Source of the DNA: Bryum argenteum
Taxonomy: Eukaryota; Streptophyta; Bryopsida; Bryales; Bryaceae
NCBI GenBank assembly: GCA_037043015.1
Contig: CM073321.1
Coordinates: 27,951,010 to 28,015,009 of the forward strand
DNA: 64,000 nt
Direction of reading: 5' to 3'
Shown here in pieces: positions 30,671 to 39,730 of this stretch. The translations under genes and the position numbers were made by a program. Numbering within the stretch: the stretch's first letter is position 1; every line of letters begins with the position of its first letter. A model generated the notes under the pieces. The model saw only the letters and a list, made by a program, of their open reading frames with translations. It had not been told where the DNA came from and ran no database searches.

Positions 30671-31276
30671 AAGATGGAGATTTCTATGGGAGGAGGGGCG
30701 GGTTAGGGGGGAGAGGGGCGGGTTACGGGGGTGAGGGGCGACCATCGGGGAGGAGGACGGGTTACGGGGGGAGAAGGGGGAAGGGGGGAGGGTGACGAGA
30801 GTAGGGGTGTAGAGGAGGGGGCGGGGAAAGGGGGGTGGGGAAGGGGGCGAGGAAATAGGGGGCGAGGAAATAGGGGCGAGGAAATAGGGGCGAGGAAATA
30901 GGGGGCGAGGAAATAGGGGGGCGGGGGAAGGGGGGCAGGGGAAGGGGAAGGGGAGGGCAGGGGAAGGGGAGGGCAGGGGAAGGGGGGGGCAGGGGAAGGG
31001 GGGGCGGGGGAAGAGGAGGGGTAGAGTGAGAGATAAAGGGGGGGTAGAGGGAGGGATAAGGAGGGGTAGAGGGAGGGATAAGGAGGGGTAGAGGGAGGGA
31101 TAAGGAGGGGTAGAGGGAGGGATAAGGGGGGGTAGGGGGATGGATAAAGGGGGGGGTAGGGGGGATAAGGGTGAGGGAGGTGGGATAGGAGAGGGGGTAA
31201 GAGGGAGTAAGGAGGGTTGCTGCGTTTTTTAAATTTTGTTTAAAAATTTTTTAATTTTTTAAAATAAAATGTTATT

Positions 31277-31700
31277 TGAAGAGGAATGAAATAAACATAA
31301 CACTACCCACCAGTATATTCTCTAGTCTTAATATAAATTTTGATCCTAAAATCAAATATATGATAAAACCATTAGAATGATAAATTTATTTGTAATATAG
31401 TATTGGAGAAAAGAATGAAATAAACATAGAACTACCCACCATTATATCCTTCAGTCTTAATATAAATAGTAAGCGTAGAATCAAATATATGGTTAAACAA
31501 TTAGGATGATAGATTTATTTGTAATATAGTATTGGGAAGAAGATTGAAATAAACATAATACTACCCACCAGTATATTCTTTAGTCTTAATATAAATAGTA
31601 AGCGTAAAATCAAATATATGGTTAAACAATTAGGATGATAGATTTATTTGTAATATAGTATTGGGAAGAAGAATGAAAAAACATAATAGAAGGTGGGATT
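31277..31700. repeat. 128-bp tandem repeat, about 3.3 copies
   Basis: Copies start near 31277, 31405, 31533 and 31661 (partial). Conserved words are AATGAAATAAACATA, CTACCCACCA, GTCTTAATATAAAT and GATTTATTTGTAATATAGTA. It is AT-rich with no frame. Confidence 0.9.
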
Positions 31701-31879
31701 GGAGAGAAATAGCACACATTTTAAGATGATCATTTTTTTGGGGATGTGGTAGCTAGACTTTGAAATAGAGGGGGGAATTGGTTTGTAGTGGGGCAAATTT
31801 GAATAAGAGGGGGACGTATAAAAACTTTAATTCTCTCTTTTCTTGGATCCCCTTGGCTCCTTCTTCCACGTACCGAATA

Positions 31880-33560
31880 TTTTTAAGGTAATGAAGTCCA
31901 AACACTCCCTCATTAAAGCCGGCATTTGGACACCCCCGGTTATAGTGAGAAATGTTTGGATTTCCAATGATTGGATTGACCATCATTCCACTCCTCTTCC
32001 ACTTCCTCCCCTTCTCTCCTCTTCCCTCCCCTTCTCTCCCCACTCCTCCCTTTCTTTTCTTCTCTTCCCCCCTCACCCGCCCCCTCATCCTCACCCCCCC
32101 CCTCTCACCCTCACCCCCCCCCTCTCACCCTCACCCCCCCTCACCCCACCCTCATCCTCACCCCCCCTCACACTCCTCTCACCCTCACCCTCACTCCTCT
32201 GACTCCACCTTACCTCCTCCGCCCTACCCCACGTTACCCGCCCCTACCCCCCGGCACCCGCCCTACCCCCCCCATTACCCGCCCTACCTCCCGGCACCCG
32301 CCCCTACCCCCCCCCTACCCGCCCCCCCCCCCCCACCCTCACTCCCCCACCCTCACCCTCCTCTCACCCTCACCCCCTCTCACCTTCATCTCCCCTCACC
32401 CTCACCTCCCCTCACCCCACCCTCATCCTCACCCCCGTCACCGCCTCACACTCACTCCCCTCAATCCCCTTACCTCCTTTGCCCTACCTCCTCCCAGACC
32501 CACCCTACCCCCTCGTTACCCGCCCGCCCTACCCTCCCGCACCCACCCTACCCCCTCGTTACCCGCCCAACCCCCCAATACCCGCCCTACCCCCACCATG
32601 TTACTCCCCCTCCCCCCTCGTAACCCGCCCCCCCCTCTCACCCACCTCACGTAGTTTTCTGAAAATTTTTGCAAAGGTTTTTGTCATCTCTCTCATCAAT
32701 CTTATGTTTTGCAAACAAGCATCATAAATGAGATAAGCAAATCCAAACATTCCCTCACTTAACCCGCCCTCTCACCTCCCCCTCCCCCTTACTCTCACCC
32801 CCCCACTCACTCTCACCCCCCCTCACCCTCACCCCCCCTCACCCTCACCCCCCCCTCACCCTCACCCCCCCTCACCCTCTCTCATCCCCTCACCCTCACT
32901 CTCCCATCACTCCCCCGTACCCCCTCCGCCCCCCCCTGCCCGCCCTACCCTCCCTATACCCGCCCGCCCTTGCACCCGCCCGCCTCCCTATACCCGCCCC
33001 CGCCCCCGGCACCCGCCCGCCCCCCGGCACCCGCCCCGCCCTCCCTATACCCGCCCGCCCCCGGCACCCGCCCCCGCCCTCCCTATACCCGCCCCGCCCC
33101 TTACTACCCGCCCTCCCCCATGGTACCCACCTCTATCACCTTAATACCCACCCCTACCCCCCCGCACACCGCCCCGCCCCGTAACCCACTCCTCCCCCTA
33201 ACTCCCCCCCTCCCTCCCCCCTCCCTCCCGTAACCCGCCCCTCTCTTCTCACCTACCCCACATAGTTTTGTGAAAAAGTTTGCGAAGGTTTTTCCCATCT
33301 CTCTCGCCAATCTTATGTTTTGCAAAAAAACATCATTAATAGAATAAGCAAATTCAAACATTTCCTCACTAAAGCCGGGATTCGGAGTATCCCGCATATA
33401 GAAGGGGAATGTTTGGATTTGCAATGATTAGATTGACCATCCCTCCACTCCTCTTCTCCTTCCTCCCCTTCTCTCCTCTTCCCTCCCCTTCTCTCCCCAC
33501 TCCTCCCTTTCATTTCTTCTCCTCCCCTCTCCACCCCCCCTTCACCCGCCCCTTCCACCT
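31880..33560. repeat. C-rich region with a duplicated ~200-bp block
   Basis: 31880-32090 and 33340-33560 are direct repeats (CAAACA.TCCCTCA.TAAAGCC, AATGTTTGGATTT.CAATGAT, GATTGACCAT, TCCCCTTCTCTCCTCTTCCC). 32645-32760 and 33245-33365 are another direct pair (AATCTTATGTTTTGCAAA). Between them are long runs of CACCC, TACCC and CCCGCCC. The Pro-rich frames here are not genes. Confidence 0.85.
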
Positions 33561-34172
33561 CACCCTCATTCCCCCTCACCCTCACTTCCCCTCTCTCTCC
33601 CCTCACTTTGGATTGACATCTCCTACCCGTATGTTTATTTTTTTATTGTCCTATCATGTTCATAAGATATTTATTAATTGTAACAAGATTTTAAATTATT
33701 TTTTCTCCCACTTAACTATTTATCAAGCTAACCATACAATGACTCCATGATAATTAGCATTCACATGATCATATGATTATTAACACCTGCATAGAGTGTG
33801 CCAACAAGTTTGCAAAAGAAAAGCATATTTCAGTAGTGTTTAACGATACAGAAAAAGAAAACTATATCTTGGTTGCTACACAACTACAAAAATCCACAAT
33901 TATTTCTCATCCATCGCTGCACTGCTTGGGCCGGCCTCGGCATCATTCGTATCCTCCGGCAAATCTTCACCCCCGCCCAATTGAAGTCTACGAACTGCTG
34001 ATTGAGTCCTCGCAGGCCCGTCTTCTTCAAGAATATCTCTCGGGAATAGCGATTGTTGCATGGCTCAAAGCATGTGTCCGGTTTGAGGACTATGCTGTTC
34101 CATCAGAAAATCAATGCTTCGATGGTGTAAAAGGTCTGTCCATTCGGATTTATCTGTTGCCTTGTTCATCTC

Positions 34173-34970
34173 CTAATCGCGGTCGGAACGCTCTTCCGAC
34201 GAATACATCATTCCATCTGACTTCCACCTTAGTCCTTCTGGATGAATCCCAAATCGAAACTCCTTGTGCGCTTCGTCCCAATACCCGCTGTAAACCTGGT
34301 AGAAGAAGTTTCGCTTGCCATTGGCATTTGAGACATTTGATGGAATTAAATGATGGGACGCCCTCGTAATTGCCTTCGTATCCTTTTGCCAGCCGAATTC
34401 CAGGGCAGCCAACTGCTTCTCTATAGAAGTGCAAGACAATTTCCAACTCCATACCAAGTCTTCTCCCCATTTCCCTTTGTGTTTAGGACCATTGGTTTCA
34501 TTATACTCCCAATGCGGTGGCATGTAATCTTCTAATTCAAAAAGGTTGTACAAGCGCTTGTGGAAGGGAGATTTACATAGTGGACATCGTCGTCGAACAA
34601 CCATGAAGCCAATCAGGCAAATCGGATGAAACATGTGGCGGCAAGTGCCTACGCAAAATCCCCCTTCAGGTCCAAAGGGGTTGCAAGACATCGCACAATT
34701 TTCACCATTCGTCACGAACGTTGCTAGTGCAGGCCACAGTTTGGCTGCTTAATTGATGTTCATCATGTTTTCAAAATCCCACTCGCACGGGACCCAATCA
34801 ATTGTTTCATCCGGTTTTTTTGGCAATTTGTCCGAAAACATCTCGTCTACAATTGCCCATGATGACAAACCAAATACCTGCTCTTGATTATGATCCTTCC
34901 ATGTCCTATCAATCTTCCTCAACTCCTCAGCTATTTGGTCACCCTTGGCGATGGATAAAATGCATGTCAA
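34173..34970 (-). CDS. GWED/RING gene, RING-H2 piece
   Basis: One frame with a single TAA between KPDETIDWVPCEWDFENM and AAKLWPALATFVTNGENC. The Cys/His order C-x3-C-R-H-x2-F-H-x2-C, then R-C-P-L-C, fits a RING-H2 finger whose first Cys pair is less certain (NCAMSC). It is followed by HKRLYNLFELEDYMPPHWEY, mirrored by HERFYEMFNLRTYMPPSCEH at about 57.5 kb. Confidence 0.6.
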
Positions 34971-35041
34971 CTTCCACTAATAGTATTGCTCAGCCATCTG
35001 ATTCATTCGACTCTTCAAGACCTCATTATCTCGTCAAACAT

Positions 35042-36010
35042 CTACCATATCAACTTCAAGGGGTGTTGGAGGCGACCTAATACCTCATTATCTCGTCGAA
35101 CATCTACCAAATCAACTTCAAGGGGTGTTGCACGCGAGCCTAATCCTTCGTTGAAATCTGCATTATCGAATGCCAAGGAGTCAAGCACACTTCCTATGAC
35201 CAATCCGTTTGCACTAGTCGATGTACTAGGTCGTGTTTGTGATGTAGAGGCCCCCTTCCCCTTTGCCATGGCCTCCTCAAGCTCCATGATACGTCGTTGC
35301 TTGGATGAGATCTCGTCGCTAGCTCTCCGCATGTCCTCTTTCAGCCGTTGATTCTCTTCCTTCAAGAGTTGATTTTCTCCCATCAATTGCTGAATCTGGC
35401 CTTCTCTTGTATCAAAATACTCCATCTCGACAGACAAATCTACCGGTGGAATTTCATCCGGCACGCCCCCATCCACAACAACCTCCACTTCCTGGGGCAC
35501 AATGTTTCCACCAACTGCATGAACCATCTCCACATCTACTATGCCGGGAAGTAGCTGCACCGGAACTGGTTGCATTACTTGGGCCAATGAAGCCATGGGC
35601 ATAGGCTCTAATGATCGAGCTAGCGTCTTCCGCTTATTCCTTGCCATCATTTTGCGTCGAGGTAAAACTATCTTGCGGGAGCCATCGGAGTCCGAATCAA
35701 GCGGGGAGTCAGACATATGGTTATGAGGGTCCAATTCCGTAGGTCTGTCGGCCAAGAGAAACCACCCAGGATCCTCTACCGCCCGAGTTTCAAAGCCAAG
35801 GAAACCATTTTGTACTCGTGGTGCTCGAGCCTTGCCTTCTAAACCCTGCAGAGTAGACCACCCGAACCTCTTCTTTAAAATGATCTCCACATGAACGCCG
35901 CGCACTAAATATAACCTGACTTGGATCTTATTTGGTAACTTCGTGGAGTAAAGGAGTTGGTAAATTTGAAGACATCGGGAAAGGTACTCCGGGTAGGTGA
36001 AGTTGCGCAA
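35042..36010 (-). CDS. GWED/RING gene, coiled-coil piece
   Basis: A 322-codon open piece. The first 60 residues are the end of the GWED domain (CLQIYQLLYSTKLPNKIQVR...). Then comes an acidic Ser/Asp linker with a basic stretch KMMARNKRKTLARS and a hydrophobic/Pro region. A heptad coiled coil follows (about residues 205-255, DTREGQIQQLMGENQLLKEE onward). The stop is a frame end rather than the gene end. Confidence 0.55.
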   Translation of the reverse strand: MRNFTYPEYLSRCLQIYQLLYSTKLPNKIQVRLYLVRGVHVEIILKKRFGWSTLQGLEGKARAPRVQNGFLGFETRAVEDPGWFLLADRPTELDPHNHMSDSPLDSDSDGSRKIVLPRRKMMARNKRKTLARSLEPMPMASLAQVMQPVPVQLLPGIVDVEMVHAVGGNIVPQEVEVVVDGGVPDEIPPVDLSVEMEYFDTREGQIQQLMGENQLLKEENQRLKEDMRRASDEISSKQRRIMELEEAMAKGKGASTSQTRPSTSTSANGLVIGSVLDSLAFDNADFNEGLGSRATPLEVDLVDVRRDNEVLGRLQHPLKLIW

Positions 36011-36249
36011 ATTGGCCTTCTGCTTCTCAAGTGTAAAACATGGCGTTCAGGCTGGAAGGATTTGTCGATGTGGCACCACTCAATGTATTGCTTTGCATGG
36101 TCAAAATCCCATGGGTCAGCCACATCTTCCCAGCCTCTGAATGCCAATTTTAACGGATTATTTAACACATGATGGCGGGCCCGCTGTTATTTTCCTTGTT
36201 GCACTCGTTCTTTGTCTTTTTCTTCCTTGCGGATCGCACCTCGTGTCGC

Positions 36250-36412
36250 CATCGTTGTAGAAAAGAAATTCTAAAACCTCCCCAAATATGCTCAAACGCC
36301 CTTCTCCAATCCCCAATCCAACCCTCACGAAGACAAGTGAATCTTGGGAGCTAGGAAGGGCGGGTTATAAATGAGGAGTCCGCCTCTTATAAATTGGTTG
36401 GACACCCCCCCC
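36250..36412 (-). promoter_or_regulatory. Promoter/leader module P2 (GWED/RING gene)
   Basis: This block is homologous to 30495-30670. The TATA box TTTATAAG (minus strand, about 36394-36387) lies about 136 bp before the ATG at 36252, almost the same distance as in module P1. The two genes probably share regulation. Confidence 0.75.
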
Positions 36413-36419
36413 AACCGAC

Positions 36420-36768
36420 CCTAACATCAAGCCAGGGGGGGCGAGGGGGGGCTAGGACGGAGGCGGTGGGGGGCGGGGAAGGGGGCAGGCGGGGTGGGGG
36501 TAGGGGGGGAGGCGGCGGGCGGCGCGGTGGTGGCGGGGGGGGGGGGGGGTTAGGCGAGGCGAGCGGCGGGAGGGGAGGGAGGGGCGGGCGGGCGGGCGGT
36601 GGTAGGGCGGGGGCGGGGAGGGTAGGGGGGGGCGAGGGGGGCAGAGGGTCAGGGCGGGGGGGGGGCGGAGGGTCGGGCGGGGGGCGAGGGGGGTTAGGGG
36701 CGGATTAGAAGAGGTAGCGGGTGTTAGAGGGGGTAGAGGGGGTAGGGAGGGTAGGGGTAGGGGGGAAG
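36420..36768 (+). repeat. G-rich low-complexity block
   Basis: Runs of G with GGCGGG, GGGTAGGG and GGCGAGG units; quadruplex formation is likely. The Gly/Arg-rich frame (36394-36708) is composition only. Confidence 0.85.
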
Positions 36769-36826
36769 GGTTTTAGGGTTTAGGGTTTAGGGTTTAGGGT
36801 TTTAGGGTTTAGGGTTTAGGGTTAGA
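36769..36826 (+). repeat. Interstitial TTTAGGG telomere-type repeat
   Basis: About eight consecutive TTTAGGG units, two with an extra T, lie in the G-rich block between the GWED and kinase-like genes. TTTAGGG is the Arabidopsis-type telomere unit, supporting a green-lineage source. Confidence 0.92.
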
Positions 36827-37097
36827 GGGAGTAGGGTAGTTGGTATATATTTTATTTAGTTTAAACTTTCTTTTTTAATCTTTTCTTAAATTTTTAAAAA
36901 AATTTTAAATTTTTTTTAAAAAGTTTTTTACAATTTTTTTTAGGGGCGGGGAGAGGTGGGGAGGTTAGGGAGCGGGAGTGGAGGGGGTAGGGGCAGGGTA
37001 GAGGGGTTAGGAGAAGGATTAAGGGATATGGGGGGGACTAAGGGGGTAGCAAGCGTTTTTTTTTTTTTTTTTTTTTTTGACTTTTTGTTTTATTTTT

Positions 37098-37098
37098 A

Positions 37099-37160
<62 letters not shown>
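37098..37160. repeat. (AT)n microsatellite
   Basis: About 30 AT dinucleotides follow a run of more than 20 T at 37054-37078. Confidence 0.95.
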
Positions 37161-37163
<3 letters not shown>

Positions 37164-37175
37164 TTTTAAATTTTT

Positions 37176-37316
37176 TCGTGGTATTTAAAGAGCGATTCAT
37201 GCATAGGTTGAGTGGTATTTGGCAGGGTATGGAACCAATAAATATGTGCACCCAACTCAAAACAATGCAATTAAATATGTCATATGAAAATGTACAAATG
37301 CATCGAATATGAGAAG
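37176..37316 (-). repeat. 3' flank module B (copy of module A)
   Basis: Matches 26442-26612 as described there. It lies about 115 bp beyond the stop of the kinase-like gene, as module A lies about 260 bp beyond the stop of the transposase. Confidence 0.85.
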
Positions 37317-37429
37317 TTGATGCGTATATTATATGTATGTGCACAAATGGGGAGTACATATAGTATTGTAATTATCCATGCAATCCTTCTACATACAATA
37401 GGCACACGCTAACTTTGAAGACCGCTAAA

Positions 37430-38233
37430 CTAAATAGCTGAATTACGGAAACAACACATGGGCATGGTCCAATTAAATGGATAGTTTTCCGAGGCCTCTT
37501 TAACATCGGACACGGTCAACCTTTTGGACACGTTCGGGTCCTGGAGGGCTTTTAATTGGAAACTGAGGTGCTCGTGATTCATGGCGCGGTCTCTGCGGTG
37601 TGGCATAAAGTACTTCATATCGTACTCTTCTTGCCAAATGCGTTGTGCTAACCACCCGGCGGAGAATGCATCGGCTGCCTTGGAATATATATGTTTGCAT
37701 TCCATTACCTCAAGGGGATTGTCAGAACCGCATGGACCATACAAAAACCATAATTCCGGTGCCACAAATTTTCGCCGTTTGCGTTCTTCATTCAAGTCCT
37801 CTAGCTTTGCAAATCCATACTTGGATGGCGCTTGTTCCACCACTCGACTTAAAATCCCCCAATCACAAAGCCCGATGTAAACCGTATCTGATTTCCAATC
37901 ATCGAAATGCAATAGAACATTGGTTGGAGTAATGTCGTTGTGTAGATAATTTTGTTCATGACACTTTTCCACAATGACAAGCAACAACAATGCCAAGTCA
38001 AGTCGTCGTTTACGGAATGTTACAACCCAACGTAGTTGAATATCGGATAGCCCTGAGTTCCGCTCTTTTCGAATGTCGTCGTATTCCAAGGGCTTTGGGA
38101 TTTTCCGATTGATATGGATGTCAAAATCTTTGAAGCTACTTCCATCCACCATAGCGAAAATCCATCCATCTAGGATGCAAGTACGATAGTCTGATGATTC
38201 CAGGGTGCTTTGCTGGACATCCACCCGCCTCAT
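37430..38233 (-). CDS. Kinase-like gene, C-lobe piece
   Basis: The 267-codon piece begins in a shifted frame, then reads VDGSSFKDFDIHINRK, RRLDLALLLLVIVEKCHEQN, YLHNDITPTNVLLHFDDWK, YIGLCDWGILSRVVEQAPSK and RKFVAPELWFLYGP. The helices after APE include FSAGWLAQRIWQEEYDMKYF. It ends at a stop at 37430. Confidence 0.65.
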   Translation of the reverse strand: MRRVDVQQSTLESSDYRTCILDGWIFAMVDGSSFKDFDIHINRKIPKPLEYDDIRKERNSGLSDIQLRWVVTFRKRRLDLALLLLVIVEKCHEQNYLHNDITPTNVLLHFDDWKSDTVYIGLCDWGILSRVVEQAPSKYGFAKLEDLNEERKRRKFVAPELWFLYGPCGSDNPLEVMECKHIYSKAADAFSAGWLAQRIWQEEYDMKYFMPHRRDRAMNHEHLSFQLKALQDPNVSKRLTVSDVKEASENYPFNWTMPMCCFRNSAI

Positions 38234-38813
38234 TTACGATTGCCATGCGCTTCTCCCTCTCGTTGTTCACATTCGTCAATTGTTTACGCGCGAATGGAAT
38301 CCAACTAGGAATATGTTGAAGCTTTGTAAACACCACCTTAGTAACCTTGCCATATCCACCTTGGATACGTTGTCCTGGAATAGATACCACCGTAACGGTT
38401 GATTCTAGCCACTTGAAAGTTCCACTGTTGCAATGCGACATAACAACATCCTCGGCTTTTGATTTCCATCTCTCATTCCTCTTCCCATGAGCTTTCGAGA
38501 AGGATTGACCAAAACTTTTCACTAAATCTAGCTTTGAAACTAATTCCTCATCTTCAGTTGTCCATTTGCTCTTGTCTGTCAATTTCTTCCCCGAAATATA
38601 CGTCCAGGCGTCTACGGTGTTGGTAGTCAACTCTACCACTCTGAGGTCCAACCATGCACCATGGTCGTAGAAGTTGGTCCAATCACAAAGTTTGTAATTA
38701 TTTTCAAAACAACGCTCTAGGTATTGGTGAAAGATCGTGACACAAATTGTGGTATCCTTCCTTATTCGCCCCAATGTAAGACCTATGCAAATCTGGCCTA
38801 GTTCGTATCTCAT
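38136..38813 (-). CDS. Kinase-like gene, central and N-lobe piece
   Basis: The 225-codon piece covers the unknown middle domain and the kinase N-lobe (RIQGGYGKVTKVVFTKLQHI, PFARKQLTNVNNEREKRM, CPAKHPGIIRLSYLHPRW). It aligns with GGHGLVRKVKILGVDHVPTN and NHPGIIKFWALHTRTFEAYS in the paralogue at 55-56.2 kb. Confidence 0.6.
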   Translation of the reverse strand: MRYELGQICIGLTLGRIRKDTTICVTIFHQYLERCFENNYKLCDWTNFYDHGAWLDLRVVELTTNTVDAWTYISGKKLTDKSKWTTEDEELVSKLDLVKSFGQSFSKAHGKRNERWKSKAEDVVMSHCNSGTFKWLESTVTVVSIPGQRIQGGYGKVTKVVFTKLQHIPSWIPFARKQLTNVNNEREKRMAIVNEAGGCPAKHPGIIRLSYLHPRWMDFRYGGWK

Positions 38814-39145
38814 AGATATTTAAACCACTCCGTTCGAGCAAATTCGAGATACTCCTCGGTTGGCATAAGTAGTGTCTCTTCCTCCTGTAGCAAAATCGAA
38901 TTGTTCTTTTTTGACCCCTTACTTTTTTTCTTTTTTCCCTTTTTTTTCCGTGATCCCGAGGAAGAAGGGTTTGTAGATTTTGTCTCCTTTGAAATTTCCT
39001 CTGTTTCCTCAGGACGGTCAAGGGGGGTTTCCAAATCTTGATTTCCGTGTCGCATACTCAAACCTTGGCTCCCTTCACCCTCCATTTCAAATGTGAGAAA
39101 AAACGGCAAAAACTCCTCCATCGTGCTGAAAAAACACCCTGCCAA
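38810..39145 (-). CDS. Kinase-like gene, N-terminal piece
   Basis: It begins MAGCFFSTMEEFLPFF with several possible starts (39145, 39121, and others downstream). An acidic/basic low-complexity region and EEYLEFARTEWFKYL follow, where it overlaps the next frame by four bases. Confidence 0.5.
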   Translation of the reverse strand: MAGCFFSTMEEFLPFFLTFEMEGEGSQGLSMRHGNQDLETPLDRPEETEEISKETKSTNPSSSGSRKKKGKKKKSKGSKKNNSILLQEEETLLMPTEEYLEFARTEWFKYL

Positions 39146-39279
39146 GTGCCCACACTAACTCAATGAAGAAGTAGTGCTTGGCAACTAGCGGAGTGAGGTG
39201 AATAATGAATCAACTTGGCTTTTATAGGGGAGGGGAGTAGAGGCACTTGGAGTGTGGAAAAGTAAAAGGAGGGTGGGCC

Positions 39280-39510
39280 CAACCCCACCTCCCCCCTTTT
39301 CCTCCTCTTCTCCCGCCCTGGCCCCCCCGCCCTCGCCTTGGCCCCCCCCCGGCCCCCGCCCGGCCTGGCCCCCCCCCCCCCGCGCCTCCCCCCGCCCCGC
39401 CCGCCCCGCCCCCCCCCCGACCCCCCCCCCACCCGCACCCGCCCGCCCCCTCCCCGCCCCCTAAACCCCTCACCCGCCCTAACCCCCTCACCCGCCCCTA
39501 ACCCGTTTCA
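39280..39510 (+). repeat. C-rich subterminal block of the hAT
   Basis: Runs of C with CCCGCCC and CACCCGCCCTAACCCC units, the inverted counterpart of 25900-26360. The Gly- and Pro-rich frames are not genes. Confidence 0.85.
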
Positions 39511-39722
39511 CCCGCCCTGTCCTTAGACTACGTGGCGCGTACGTGGCGTGTACGTGGCGGCCAAGTGGCTTGGTTTTTACCCAAACCCTTGCCACGTCCT
39601 TGTTTTTTTACCTAAATTAAAAGTCAACAGAGGTTTGATCGTATCGGGCGAGCGAGAGCTCTATCGGACGGACAAGGCGGACGGACGGGCGGGCCGCCTG
39701 CCCCCCCGGTATGACAACCTTG

Positions 39723-39730
39723 TCCATGCC
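39723..39730. other. Right target-site duplication of the hAT
   Basis: Second copy of TCCATGCC. The ParB-like reading frame continues from here. Confidence 0.93.

Larger units (their letters stand above)
33900..36252 (-). pseudogene. GWED/RING cargo gene of the hAT
   Basis: Start ATG at 36252 gives MATRGAIRKEEKD, matching MATLGQLRKEEND of the paralogue at 56826. Next is the family signature KLAFRGWED...YIEWCHIDKSF, then RCLQIYQLLY and VRGVHVEIILKKRFGW. A leucine-zipper-like coiled coil follows (QQLMGENQLLKEENQRLKED, about 35320-35400). After a further frame break comes a RING-H2-like finger (CRHMFHPICLIG...RCPLCKSPFH, about 34560-34680), then a C-terminal domain with GEDLVWSWKL and RNFFYQVYSGYWDE, ending near 33900. 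Several stops and at least one frameshift occur. A RING suggests ubiquitin-ligase activity or DNA-complex scaffolding (inference). I do not recognise the GWED domain. Confidence 0.6.
37430..39145 (-). pseudogene. Kinase-like cargo gene of the hAT
   Basis: The N-terminus has a Lys-rich tract (SRKKKGKKKKSKGSKKNN). A middle domain of unknown type follows (LCDWTNFYDHGAWLDLRVVE, GTFKWLESTVTVVSI). Then comes a protein-kinase-like fold: GGYGKV glycine loop (about 38350), FARKQL lysine, HPGIIRL, QNYLHNDITPTNVLLHF (catalytic-loop equivalent with HND in place of HRD, about 37930), GLCDWG in place of DFG (about 37860), and RKFVAPELW (APE). The paralogue at 54.6-56.2 kb keeps the same HND and N. Two frame breaks divide it. 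An active or scaffolding kinase that modifies transposase or host factors is possible; the substrate is unknown. A TATA box, CTATAAAAG, lies near 39228-39218. Confidence 0.65.
25718..39722 (-). mobile_element. Complete 14,005-bp hAT transposon with cargo genes
   Basis: The ends are CAAGGTTGTCATA (25718-25730) and its exact reverse complement (39710-39722), flanked by TCCATGCC on both sides. Three genes read on minus: the hAT transposase (26876-30358), a GWED/RING gene (33900-36252) and a kinase-like gene (37430-39145). G-rich blocks (25900-26360, 30640-31210, 36420-36830) and C-rich blocks (32040-32660, 32760-33240, 39280-39510) separate the genes. The element sits inside the ParB-like gene, which reads on in frame across the excised site. 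Its own genes carry stops and frameshifts, so this copy is probably immobile on its own even though its termini are perfect. Most hAT elements are a few kb long; the size here comes from cargo and simple repeats. Confidence 0.92.

Noticed and set aside
31952-32623. 223-codon Pro/Ser/His-rich + frame
   Set aside because: It is low-complexity C-rich DNA; open frames arise because stop codons are rare in such composition.
36394-36708. Gly/Arg-rich frame
   Set aside because: Composition artefact of the G-rich block.
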